A stretch of DNA of 64,000 bases from Adineta steineri. Taxonomy: Eukaryota; Rotifera; Eurotatoria; Adinetida; Adinetidae. Position numbers and translations under genes: made by a program. Below the pieces are notes generated by a model that saw nothing but the letters and a program-made list of their open reading frames with translations, searched no databases and was not told the origin of the DNA. Of this stretch, positions 25,146 to 36,507 are shown piece by piece; the first letter of the stretch is position 1; each line of letters begins with the position of its first letter. The DNA lies in the NCBI GenBank assembly GCA_905250115.1, contig CAJNOI010000345.1:1-64000 (forward strand), read 5' to 3'.

Positions 25146-26353
25146 ATGCAACCAAAGTCAGCAACCTCAGACAACATTACAATGGAAAACTTGCCTCTTA
25201 CTACTTTACCAGCGGAAGTAATTCATCACATATTTGACTATTGCGATGACCGAACGATTCTCGTTCATGTGCGTCGCGTCTGCAAAAGACTCTATGACAT
25301 TGTCAACACTTACAATCGGCTCACATTAACAATTGATTGCAACTCCGTGAATAGCATGAAACTCATTTCTCATGTTATTGGACCAGAAAAAATTATTTCG
25401 CTTATTATTATCAAAGATCCATGGCGTTTTGATAAAACCAATTATTTTTTTCATTATGCACTAGTCTAAAATTTACTCGACTTTGTTCGTTAATTGTCAA
25501 GCAAATAGGAGTCAAGAATTTAGAAAATCTTTTGCAAAGTTTGAATACCGACTCTCTGATCTCACTTTCTATTCAGTCAAGGCATAATGAGTATGATCAA
25601 ACATGGATTGTTGTTTCATATGCACTAGCTCGATGGAATCTTCGAAAATTATGCTTGGGTAACGTGGACTACCTAATGAACCACATATCATGGTCAGATC
25701 AAGGTGGATTAGAGCATTTAGTTATTGCTAATTGTGACTATAGCAAGTATTTTCTTATTCTACATAATTTGCCAAATTTACGAATGCTGGTCATGCAAAA
25801 ATGTACTATGTATGAGATGATAGTGCCTTTAATGTCATATGCGTCCACGTTTCATCTTACATTGAAATCTTTAACTATGACATACTGTTCACTTGCTCCT
25901 CAACATTTAGACTTAATACTTTCACCAATATCTTCACTTCGCCATCTAAAACTGATTTCTTATAGAGAACAGTACGATTCTGTCTTTGATAGCTCCTTTT
26001 GGGAACGACTTATTTGTACGAAACTACCCCATCTAGATCGATTTGAATTTTACTTCTCTTGTCGCTACCACATAAACAATAACTTCATCAATCTCGAGTC
26101 ACTCATTGATCAATTTCGAACACCATTCTGGCTCGACGAGAAACAATGGTTTGTGTTCTGCGCTTTTTATCTAGAATCGCATATGATATGTTTGTATACA
26201 ATACCTATCATCATTAATGGCCATGGAAGTTTATTAAGATGTGAGATATCATCGATAGATAACATTTGTCGTCTGGTTCAACGACCGCATAATGAAATGG
26301 TTGACAACATTTCAGATGAGGTATGTAATAAATTCCATCAACGGAAGAATTGA
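25146..26353 (+). pseudogene. F-box/LRR-like protein with a one-base slip in a T tract
   Basis: From ATG 25146, an N-terminal F-box-like helix set is seen: LPAEVIHHIFDYCDDRTIL followed by VRRVCKRLYDIV. F-box proteins recruit substrates to SCF ubiquitin ligases (family knowledge). The frame stops at 25469 (107 aa), but the reading frame one base over carries on at once (SLKFTRLCSLIVKQIGV) and stays open to 26353 with leucine-rich segments such as LRKLCLGNVDYLM, LRMLVMQKCTMY and LRHLKLISYR. The slip maps to T7 at 25445-25451, where one extra T would restore about 402 codons. The 3' end may be incomplete, since GTATGT after GATGAG at about 26320 looks like a donor. Real frameshift or homopolymer error. 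Confidence 0.65.
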
Positions 26354-27629
26354 ATTTTTTTTATCTGAATGAAGTCATTGAGCAGCCTTCATTATAAGGA
26401 TATTGTCACAAGCAGATTTCAATGGTTTATGAATAACTTTCCATTAATTTTGAAATAGGAATTTAGTGAATAAGCATGTCAGTTCTGATAGAAACGTGTC
26501 ACCGGGAAGTAGTTAGGAATCTGACATAAAATGCTATATGGATCCTGATCAATTTTCATAATATGTGAATCACTATGTTATCTGAATTTTCATGATTATC
26601 TGTTAACTCTTCCTCAAACTCATAAGCTGCAGCAACCTTTGTCGATGCTTTTCAGCATGTCTGCTGCGATTTCAAAAGATTCTCTGTGTAGTTGCTTATT
26701 CATCCGCGAAAATACTACGATAGATGTCAATGCCTTTCTTTCTCATAGTCAAAATAGCTCCATCTTTTTTCACATTATTTGTCGTATAACGATTACACCG
26801 AAAATTTCTGGTGTGGATTTCAGATACCAAGAAACACCCAATACGAAATTCGATCTTCTTTTCCTCTTATTCGTATAAACTTCCTATTCATAGAAAACCA
26901 GAAACTATCTTGTTTATTGTTCTTGAAAATATAATATAGTCCTATTCTCCGAGAAACTAAAACACATCGTAACTTTCTCACATGGAGTAAAGATCTGGGT
27001 GTAGGTTTTCGTAAAAGAGAGTGATATGTCTTTTTACAAAGTTGTATATTTGTGGCTTTATTATAGATTTCAAATATCTAATAAATTAAGATCGGCCTTA
27101 TATATAAGCGGAGCACTCTAGAGCGCAGATATCGAGTTTCTGAAACGATCTAAATCATAGGCATTTTACGAAGTTTTTATAAAATATTCTCGCCTTGTAT
27201 TTTGTATAGAATTCCTTATTTTCCCAACCAATCAGAGTTCAACAAGCGTATTTTTCTATTCTAATATGCAGAAAAAATGCTGTTGCTCAAGCCAAAAACG
27301 GGATTAACATGACTTTCTTTGCGTAAACGATTCAAATAGTGCCATATTGTATCGACACCGCAAGCAGACGGATATTTCATTTGCAACACATGCTTAGATT
27401 TTTTAATCACCTTTACTTCATAAAAAGCAAATAATAGTAACGTTCTACTCATCCTAATCACCTAATTTTAACTAAATCAACTATTAAACAGAAAACGTTC
27501 ACGCTATGTTCATGAATTCAGTGTTCGGTAAAATGGTTCCCTTCTACCAAGTATATTCTAAGAAAAATATGAAATTTTTGAAACTCTTCGTAATTCCAGA
27601 TAATTATATAGACGATAGAGATACTATAG
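26354..27629. other. Intergenic, no supported gene
   Basis: 1.3 kb between the F-box-like gene and the LRR array. The 5' exon of the LRR gene should be here or further upstream, but I could not identify it. A lone GGGTGTAGG block at about 26998 has no C-rich partner, so I do not count it as a hairpin. Confidence 0.5.
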
Positions 27630-27753
27630 AATTTGCGAAGATTTCACAAAAACTTAAAAAATAATGTTCGAGGTGTTGATACACAATATCTTCCTCATAT
27701 ATTGCCAGGCAACAGCATGATAACCATAGTATTTTTATCTTTTCTACACATAG
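27630..27753 (+). pseudogene. Decayed LRR exon cassette at the head of the array
   Basis: 27661-27719 still reads NNVRGVDTQYLPHILPGNSM, which aligns with the GDVGAQYLA...LRNN part of the downstream LRR exons. The donor that follows in every other copy (GTGATT) is ATAACC here, and the spacer to the next exon is 34 instead of 53-55 bp. This looks like a dead copy of the cassette, or the gene's own diverged first repeat. Confidence 0.45.
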
Positions 27754-28800
27754 ACATTCACCACAACGGACCTTGAATACAAGCATATCGGAGATGTTGG
27801 GGCACAACATCTTGCTGCTGGTTTAAAAAATAACACGGTAATTGTCATTCTATTTTTGTCTTTCTGATATTCATCTTTTTCTTTACGCATAGACACTAAC
27901 AACAATAAACCTGACCCACAATGATATCGGCCCTGCTGGGGCTCAACATCTGACTGATACCTTACTGAATATTACGGTGATTCTCATGCTATTTTTCTCT
28001 TACATATTCATCTTCTTCTCTACATATAGACACTCACTACACTGAACCTGAGAATTAATAAAATCGGAGATGCTGGGGCACAACATCTCGCTAACGGCTT
28101 AAGAAATAACATGGTGATTCTCATCTAATTTTCATTTTTTTCATATTCCTTTCCTTCTCTACACATAGACACTCACCACACTGAACCTCGACAGTAATCA
28201 CGTCGGAAATGCTGGAGCACAATATCTGGCTGATACCTTAATGTATAACAAGGTGATTCTCATGCTATTTTTCTCTTACATATTCATCTTTTTCTCTACA
28301 AATAGATACTAACTACATTGAACCTTAATTACAATAGAATCGGAGATGTTGGGGCACAACATTTCGCTAATGCCTTAAGCAATAACATGGTGAGTCCTAT
28401 CCTATTTTCATCTTTCTCATATTCCTTCCCTTCTCTACACATAGACACTCACCACATTGAAACTTGGCAGCAATCACATCGAAGATACTGGGGCACAATA
28501 CCTCGCTGGTGCCTTGCGAAATAATAAGGTGACGCTCATTCTATTTTTATCTCACTCATATTCATGTTCTTCTCCACAAATAGACACTAACCACACTGAG
28601 CCTCATTCACAATCGAATCGGAGATGTTGGGGCACAATATCTTGCTGATGGCTTACGACATAACAAGGTGATTGTCATCCTATATTTATCTCTCTCATAT
28701 TCATCCTTTTCTCTATCTATAGACACTCAAAACCTTGGCGATCGGTCATAATGAATTTTCTTCAACCGTGCGCCAAGAATTGAGAGGACGGGACAATTGA
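27754..28800 (+). CDS. Ribonuclease-inhibitor-type LRR protein, one repeat per exon, 5' end not found
   Basis: Eight exons: 27754-27837, 27893-27976, 28030-28113, 28169-28252, 28306-28389, 28445-28528, 28584-28667 and 28723-28800. The first seven are exactly 84 nt (28 codons), and the introns are 55, 53, 55, 53, 55, 55 and 55 bp. Each exon encodes one repeat of the pattern TLTTLNLxxNxIGDxGAQxL followed by AxxLRNN. This is the RNI-like repeat found in NLRC3-type and ribonuclease-inhibitor proteins, usually a protein-binding solenoid. The last exon is a capping half-repeat ending RGRDN-stop. No start codon or N-terminal effector domain is visible, so the product could be a short free LRR protein or the tail of a larger one. 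Confidence 0.75.
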
Positions 28801-28880
28801 ATCAAATAATTTGTTTTTAATTACACATTTTTTATTCCTAATAAATGATTTTATGCTAATAGCTCAGTGGATTAATATTG

Positions 28881-28990
28881 TTGAGTGAGGGTGTGGGTCT
28901 GTATGTGTGTGGTAATGAAGATGAGACCAAAATCCACAGTTTGAAGGTGTGGGTATGCGGTTTTATTCTACACTCACCCACCGACGCACA
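28881..28990. repeat. Telomere-like hairpin 6 (compound)
   Basis: Two G-rich arms (GAGTGAGGGTGTGGGTCTG, and GAAGGTGTGGGTATG at about 28943) and one C-rich arm (CACTCACCCACCGACGCAC). It lies 80 bp past the LRR stop and about 240 bp from the end of the converging receptor gene. It may be two nested insertions. Confidence 0.7.
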
Positions 28991-29230
28991 ACTTTGTTTT
29001 TGTTACCAGCGTTTTATCAGAAAGTAACTAATAAGCATGATTTAGAAACACTTTCTTGTTTCTATTTTGGTCTGACACTATTTTTCCGTGTTTGCATTTC
29101 ATACATTCAACTACTGTAAGTGTTTCGTTCGAGTTTTTATTTAGTAATATGATTAGAAAGCATTAAAATTCCAATATAAGTAACTATAAACATTACAAAC
29201 AACATTAAGTAACAATATTTATAACATTCC

Positions 29231-32200
29231 TTAGAACAAAGCACGAATTCGTCGAAGTTTTTGCTGAACAGAAATATTAAATTGTTCTTTATATACTTTT
29301 GATGGTAATATATAAACAATGAATGTCATCATTGATGGTAGAAATGGTACTAAATAAGCAAAAAGAAATAACCAGGAATTATTTGGTGATTTCATACATC
29401 CATTTGTAAATGAAGTGACTAATCGTACTAATGCTAATAATATGAATACAAATGATGCCACAAGACGAGATCTTTGTTGTTTTAGTTGTAATCGTAGATG
29501 ATCTATAAATGGTAATCTTCTTTGTAAATTTGAACGAGAACGAGCAATTGAAATAATAGTAAAGATTATACCCAATAAATTGATTAAAAAAGGCATTAGA
29601 AAATGAATGAAAGTAATAAATGAATTCCAAGTACTAATTGAAGAAGAATATTGTACTATACACCATATACGTTTTTCATCTATATCGATATCATCAATTA
29701 ATTGACGATGAAATGGATCATGAAGATGTGTTAGAATTGTAACAGTTAGAATACTTAACATAACCCATTTAGACATTTGTCTACTTTTAGTTTTGTTAAA
29801 CCGGACACCTTTTCTAATATTTACAGCTTGTTCAATAGAAACACATGTATTAAGCCAATCATTAAAGGCTATAAGAACTTTGATAGTGACATCTAATAAT
29901 AGACAATTAATATCGAGAAATGCTCGATTGGTAAGAATTGTCATTTGTGATAAAATTAGTTGCCAAAATTTAATTGTCAACATAATTATTAAACATATCG
30001 ATGTCGAAGAAGATATTAAAAGATAATAACCACAACCTACATTTCTTGTTTTCTTCATATGAAATGTTAATATTGATGTAATTCCATTAATCAATCCTAA
30101 AATCAACATAAGTGTTATTATAGCTATACTGATTTTAATAATTATTGGTTGTTGAGAAAATGAACGATTTGGTTTAATATGATAACTAAGAATATAATCA
30201 AGTGATAAAACAAAACCTTTTGTAGTAAACTGACACCTTAAACCGTAATGGCAATCAGAACATATGCACAATGCTTGAATAGGACATTTGAGATTATCTT
30301 GAAAACATTTCCCATTATTTTCACAATAATTTTGACCTTGACAATCATAAGTCATCGAATGATTAAAGATAAAACAATTTGAAAATCGATTATGATCACA
30401 TATACACATATATGTTTCATCATAAAAACACATTAATTGTTTATATTGTCGACATAAAAGTGGATAATATTTAATACGATGAAGATAAGTATAAGATTTC
30501 AAAGTAGAATTCATTAATTCATGTATCGAAACACATTGTTGATTTGATGATAATTTCATTTGAATCTGATTTAATTTTCGAAAACTTTCTTGTTTAATAA
30601 TTAAATAATAATTTCTTTTTAAAGGCTCAATAAAGAGTAGATGAAATTGTTCTTTTACGCGAAGTTGTATTTGATTTTCTCCATATTTAATTTTCGTTAG
30701 TTCTGTTACCTGGTGATGTTCAGAAAGATCAAATGCTTTGATATAATGAATAAATAGAACTGAAACTTGCTGAATGATATATTCATTTAATTCAATAGAA
30801 ATCCCATTAGTAATTTGATTTTCACATCTTTTTCCATAAAAATTTTCTTTACATAAACACATAAAATCACTAACATTGATTCGATTATCAGTTGATATAC
30901 ATAATCCATCATTTTCACATGAATTATTTAATGATTGACAAACTGGACGTGTTAAATGACAATTTCGATCAAATCTCTTCATTGAACATAAATAAATAGA
31001 TGAAGTAAGACAAAATGAATCTGATGAACAAGAACAAGAATGTTGAATATTACATTGTCGACCAGAATAACCTTGATCACACTGACAAAAATATGAGGAA
31101 TTTTTATTAATATATTTTATACATCGACCATGTTGTCCGCAAGATAAACTGCATGATGATTCAAATTGTTGTTGTGTAGTAGGCGGAATAAATAATTGTG
31201 TAGCAATTCGATTCACAGGTAAAAATTGAAAAGGAATCAATAGATGCCAAGTTGCCCAATATGTTAATGAATCTTTGTTAAAAATATCAATACGTACGGA
31301 ATAATTACTTGAAAGTTTTTTCGGTCGATGAGGATAAAGTAAATAAATATTGAATTTCTTTTGACAATCACGTTTTGGTACGTATATAATTTGCTCGTGA
31401 TAAGGATAAATTGTTTCTTGATCATCGATAAGCATGATTACTAATTGAAAAGAATTTATAACATCTGCAATTGCACGATAAATTAGTTGCAATGTTAAAC
31501 TAATACGTTGATTTTGTAAATGACATCGATCACCAAAATAAGATGAAGGACAAAGACATTTTTTTGTTTGATTATTTTTGAACAAAAGAGGAATTCCTCG
31601 ATTACAATACCAATCTCTTGTTCGACTTTTTATCGGAGTACTTATATTCAAACCTACTTGAGATGGTTGTGGAACTGAAGAATTAATAGAAGTTGATGGA
31701 AAATAACTAAATCCAAATGTTTGGAGAAATTGTTTTGGTTTCCTTTTAAAAATAAGTTGGTTTGTGAGAGAACACTTCTGAGATAAATAATCGCGCCGAT
31801 AAGTGTCAAATGTAAACGGCAAAGGTATTTTGGTTTGTATAAAACAATTATCATCATGAATTATTGATGAGTTTGATGGGGAATAAATTAGATGTTCTGA
31901 CGTAATACATTTCGTTTCATTCCAAAAGAAATAGTCGTTTAAATCAGCATCGGTTTTATTAGTAAGATAGATCAGACGAGTTGGTCCTATTACAGATTGC
32001 AAAGGTTTCTCCATAAAATGGAGATATGACACACAAATAGGCTTTTCAGAACCACGATACCCACATAAGTGTTCGCTTAGTGAACATTGTGCATCAGGAC
32101 AATTCAGTTCATCAGCACCATTGAAACGGTGCCAAGCGTTATCGCATCGAGAGTATGGATTATTACATGGCCACCATTCACAATTAGTTTCGTCTGTATT

Positions 32201-33012
32201 ATTGAATGCATCCATTGAAAATAAATCCTTTTCTCCATCGCAAAATATTGCAAAGGGCATAGGATTCCTTTGAATATCTCGTCGATTTTCAGGCCATTCA
32301 TCATCTCCATGTTCACAATCTTTTATTCCGTTTTCAATAGCAACTAATGATAAACATTTTTCTGGATTAGATGCACATATAAAACGTTTTGAATCATTTA
32401 ATTGACAAGTAGGAAATAATTCATCTTCTTGGTAATAACAATCATTATAACCATCAACTAATCGATGTTTTGAAATACATTTTAATGAACGTGAACAATG
32501 AAATAACGATGAATGTGAACATACTTGATCCGTACCAATTGTTAAACAACGTTGACTAAGATCAAACAAAAAATCATCTAACTGAAACCATAGGATTAAT
32601 GTTCTATTTATTAGATTATTCGTTTTACAACATGTGAGTCCGTTATGCATACCAATATTTATTGAACAATATACTAATCCAGGACAACGACTTGCATTAA
32701 AACACATAAAATCAGGCACGATAGTACGATCAAATTCAGCGATTGATCGATTTGTTAAATAGACAAATTGAAAGAAGCCATATATAAATGGAGATTCAGG
32801 CAACACAAGCCATTCCGATTGACAATGATTACCAAGAAATTCGCAAGGAATTTTGCTTGCGTTATCATCTGTAAATTCAGGAATAATAGAAAATTTAAGT
32901 GAACAGTAGAATGCTTGTCTACAGCGTACGTCTGAAATGTGATGTAATGAAGTGAGAACATTAAAAAACATATAATAATATCGATTATTAGCGCAAAGGC
33001 CAGTAGTGCTTG
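29231..33012 (-). CDS. LDLa/EGF receptor with a C-terminal 7TM domain, 5' cut by assembly gap
   Basis: One long exon; at least 1246 codons from ATG 32971, and the frame stays open upstream to the N gap (GLCANNRYYYM), so the true start is missing. The ectodomain is Cys-rich, with LDLa-like units in the first 300 residues (for example CEHGDDEW, NGADELNCP). EGF-like modules lie at about 454-480 (KKCLCPSSYFGDRCH), 604-640 (FCQCDQGYSGRQC) and 682-718 (CLCKENFYGKRC). Seven hydrophobic segments follow from about 940 to 1220, then a short basic tail. No GPS cleavage motif is seen before TM1, unlike classical adhesion GPCRs. Family known from bdelloid gene sets (recalled); ligand unknown. Confidence 0.8.
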
Positions 33013-33112
33013 NNNNNNNNNNNNNNNNNNNNNNNNNNNNNNNNNNNNNNNNNNNNNNNNNNNNNNNNNNNNNNNNNNNNNNNNNNNNNNNNNNNNNNNN
33101 NNNNNNNNNNNN
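33013..33112. other. Assembly gap of exactly 100 N
   Basis: A run of 100 N, the conventional size for a gap of unknown length. It removes the 5' end of the receptor gene at 29231-33012. The true distance across it cannot be inferred. Confidence 0.99.
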
Positions 33113-33673
33113 CGGTTTAACTCAAATAAATTTATTTTTTGAATTATAGTCATACCGTGTTAACCATCGTATCGGTTGGTTCTTTGTGAATTTGCAATAC
33201 AAAGTCCTCTTCATCTATAGGTCCAAAAACGATCTACAACAAAAAAAGTTTTAAATAAATTCATGGCAAACAAATATCTTTTTTTTATAGATTCTTCCGG
33301 ATTCATTCTGAATATCTATTATTCGTACGTTGATCAGTTATATTGTAAGAGAATGGTGTAACACTGTTCGTCGATTAACGTCCAAGCTGATGGTGTATGA
33401 TATCGGAAAACAATATAGAATCTAATTCATATGATCACCATTGATACCGAAAATAGAACTATAGAATGAACACAATCGTGTCTCTTTCTTTCCATCTAAC
33501 CAATGTATATTGACAAATCACTGAAATTATTACGATAATGAATGAATCTTTCCCGATATAAGCGAATCGAATCTAAAGTAATTATCGAAACCTATACTAT
33601 CTTTTCTTACAGACAAGCTATGATGAAAGAAAGAAAGAAAGAAATGAATATATTTAGACTTGGTTCTTATTCT
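33113..33673. other. Intergenic, with a (GAAA)5 tract
   Basis: 560 bp after the gap. It contains GAAA repeated five times at 33625-33644. It may include the 5' exon or UTR of the receptor gene, which cannot be decided across the gap. Confidence 0.5.
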
Positions 33674-33946
33674 TTATTCTGGAAACTTTCTTTGTAGATC
33701 ATGCAAAGCAAATTCGATGGCGCGATCTAACTGCCAGTCAAGATAGTAAGCAGCGCGTTCGCCACTTCTCGCACGGTCGCCTGAATTGAGAGATAACTCA
33801 GGTGAAGCAGCAGCTAAAATATTATTCACATGTGTGGAGAATACGTCCCGAGGGGTCATGCTGTCTTTTGAGGATGGTTGTGAAGTTGGTGAACGTTTCC
33901 GTTTGCCTGGATGAAAGGATTTAGTAAACGATTGATGATGGTTCAT
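33674..33946 (-). CDS. Small hypothetical protein, low confidence
   Basis: 90 codons from ATG 33946, with a basic patch PGKRKRSPTSQP that looks like a nuclear localisation signal and a helical end YYLDWQLDRAIEFALHDL. Base composition is less AT-rich than its surroundings (several CGC/GCG codons). The same frame is open further upstream to about 34046 with Thr-rich sequence, and a second frame there is open with Pro-rich sequence, so it may be the last exon of a longer gene. Family not recognised. Confidence 0.35.
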   Translation of the reverse strand: MNHHQSFTKSFHPGKRKRSPTSQPSSKDSMTPRDVFSTHVNNILAAASPELSLNSGDRARSGERAAYYLDWQLDRAIEFALHDLQRKFPE

Positions 33947-34050
33947 GTTGTATCTTGTTGTGCTGGTGGTGATCCTGTTGGTAGTGGTGGAAGTGATGGT
34001 TGAGGTTGTGGTGGTATATGTTGCTTTTCCTTCAACAGTTTTTGATTAGC

Positions 34051-34100
34051 CGTCTTGAGGGTGTGGGTGTGAAACTAGGTTAATTATAACATCCACACCC
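34051..34100. repeat. Telomere-like hairpin 7
   Basis: CGTCTTGAGGGTGTGGGTG, loop AAACTAGGTTAATTATAAC, then ATCCACACCC. It sits immediately upstream of the open stretch belonging to the ORF at 33674. Confidence 0.8.
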
Positions 34101-35064
34101 TTATTAACGTTTGTTTGTAATGCCTTGATATCATTGTTACCAGCATTTTGATAACATTTCATTCATAAATCATTTTTTTTCAACAAATAAACTTGGTTGT
34201 TCTTTTAATAATCATAACAGTTGCATTGGTATGAAATATAATTGAGAGAAGATATTGGAAATTATATTCTTATTACTATGTATATTAATCTAGAAATAGA
34301 CAATAAAATATATGGATATGTGTTATGAATTAAGATTTTAAATCACACAGATACAAGATCATTGAAGAACATTATTTTGAAGAAGAAAAAGATAAGATCA
34401 TACTCGAATAGTTAACATGTAATCGTTTTAGGTTAACTTTTGTGCATAAAAATTGATTAAAATTAGATTTAATTGTGAGTACGATGGAGATTTTCGCATC
34501 AAATATCTTGATACATAGATACATTATAACGATATTTGAATATAGAGCATAATGTATTTAATTTCGTTCCAGTATATGTAATAAATAATGAATGTAAAAT
34601 TTGACGAAATAGACCCGGCGTATTCAATGGTAAATAATATTTGTTTTACATGATGCATGACAATTAAGAATTGATTCACAACGGTTAACTCTCTCTTAGA
34701 AGTATTAGAAACGTGTTTAGTATATGAGTAACAGTACGATTAGAAGTGTATATATTTCAGAATCGAAAAAAAATACTTCACAGAAAAAATGAATAACAAA
34801 AATGACTCCATAAATAACAAAAAAAAGGAGCATTTTTCCTCCATCCGATAAAAAAAGAAAAATAAAAGAATAGAAAGAATGTTATCTGTAATAGCATTCT
34901 TTCAAGCATCAAAAAGAAAGAAAAATAAAATCATCGCTAACAATAACACCATGTTATTCTGTATTCACTGTAAAAAATATATTTTCAAATTTTTATTCTT
35001 AGTTCTGATTGACGAAGTGAGAGTAGTTACCAAATTCGACTTCGAATTTAAATGAAATTTGAAC
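34101..35064. other. Intergenic, no gene seen
   Basis: About 1 kb of AT-rich sequence between two telomere-like hairpins, without ORFs of note. Confidence 0.6.
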
Positions 35065-35124
35065 GTAGGTGGGTGTGTGTGAGATAGTTATGATACACTT
35101 TTACTTATACCCACACCCTCAAGA
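35065..35124. repeat. Telomere-like hairpin 8
   Basis: GTAGGTGGGTGTGTGTGAG, loop with TTATGATACAC, then ATACCCACACCCTCAAGAC. It lies about 650 bp past the 3' end of the gene at 35773. Confidence 0.8.
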
Positions 35125-35772
35125 CAATTATATATGTTTTTGTTTTCATACGTTAGAATAAAGTTCATTTGATTAGTTTCCGAGAATTAGTTTCGTAATA
35201 CATCTTTATTTAAAAGTCTTATTATATCATTGCTATTTTCTTATAATTTATGCACATAGTATAGGGAACAACGTTAGATCATACCTATAAGATGAGCCAT
35301 ACTCTAAGCGCAATACTACATTTTTACACAACATATCGACAGTAGAAAACAAAATTCTCTCTTCTACTCTAACTTTACTGATTTAGTCGTAATATTAATC
35401 ATAATGGAATAACTACTCGATCGAATTAAAATGTAATATAGAGGTCAACGAGTATTTGAACGAATGATTTTAATTTACATAAATATTCATTCAATAAATG
35501 ATTCGAATTTAAATGTTAATATATTATATAGTTACGAATATTAATCATGAATGCAAGCTGTTGCTTCAATGTTTCCTTTTCTTGCTTATGTAAATAATGT
35601 AAATTCTAAAGTAAAACTAAATACGAGCATAACTACAATAAATATAATACTGGTACTATAAAATATATGGGTAACAATCTTTTATTCAAATTTAATCTAA
35701 TACTAACATTGATTCAATTGATACATATACAGGTATAAGAACGAAAATCATAAAAAAAATCATGTATTGTAA

Positions 35773-36144
35773 TTACAATAAATTCTCATTTAAAAAAGTT
35801 TCTTCGTCGTAATCAATCTTTCGCCACTGTATGACTTCCAAAACGCCTTGTGCTCTTTTCTTCATTCTAAGTCCGTGAGTTGATGGACAGTTATCTCCCA
35901 TATATCCATTACAAGTATGATTGCCATGTTTTCGTCGATTGGCATACTTTTTCGGACAACATCCACAACTTGCACATCTGCGCGCAAGACCATTATTCGA
36001 ATATCCCCATTTACGCCAATGTCGAGAGTCTGGATGTTTCTCTCGACGTTGTTGTTTAAAAGCAATACATGTATTGTAGCGCTGTGAACGAGCTCGAGAT
36101 TTAACTTGATCAACAAGAGTATTAGTATCGAAGTCGTTTGGCAT
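35773..36144 (-). CDS. Small Cys/His-rich basic protein
   Basis: 123 codons from ATG 36144 (MPNDFDTN). I prefer this start to the upstream ATG at 36168, because TTTTTCTTAAAG just before it looks like a 3' splice site, with a candidate donor GTAAGT at about 36213. The centre carries RCASCGCCPKKYANRRKHGN and HTCNGYMGDNCP, six cysteines and two histidines that could bind zinc, surrounded by Arg/Lys. No signal peptide or membrane segment. Not recognised. Nucleic-acid binding is only a guess from the charge and the clustered Cys. Confidence 0.5.
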   Translation of the reverse strand: MPNDFDTNTLVDQVKSRARSQRYNTCIAFKQQRREKHPDSRHWRKWGYSNNGLARRCASCGCCPKKYANRRKHGNHTCNGYMGDNCPSTHGLRMKKRAQGVLEVIQWRKIDYDEETFLNENLL

Positions 36145-36507
36145 GAACAGATGCTTTAAGAAAAACAAATGAAAAATATTATTTGATTTAAATAGAATAT
36201 TCTTATCACTTACTTTTCTTTAGATATTTGTAGAAATGAAAAAACTAACACACAGGTCTCCTTTAAATATCCTCTGATTATCAAATAACATGCAATTACT
36301 CATCGATATTCATGACACATAAAAGAGAACAGAAAAGAATGCAAAGCTGAAGTTATTTTTTTTTCTTTACTCTGTTCTTCATTCGTTTTACGCAAGTCTG
36401 ATGCAATAACTTTACGCCATGTGTCAATGTTATTTCGCTGTTACATTCAATAAAGTTAAAATCATAAGTTTATGAGTTAATTTAATATTTTCAAATAATT
36501 TAAAGTA

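Noticed and set aside
27261..27461. Minus-strand 66-codon ORF
   Set aside because: No domain, no splice or start context, ordinary length for chance ORFs in this composition.
27604..27810. Minus-strand 68-codon ORF
   Set aside because: It overlaps antisense to an LRR exon with clear splice signals on the plus strand.
28881..28990. True chromosome end or telomere
   Set aside because: TGTGGG blocks are very short, inverted, and flanked by genes on both sides; no long terminal array is present.
33674..34056. Frameshifted gene joining the upstream Pro-rich frame to the small ORF
   Set aside because: A second, Thr-rich frame is open through the same stretch without any slip, so no lesion is needed; kept only as a low-confidence hypothetical.
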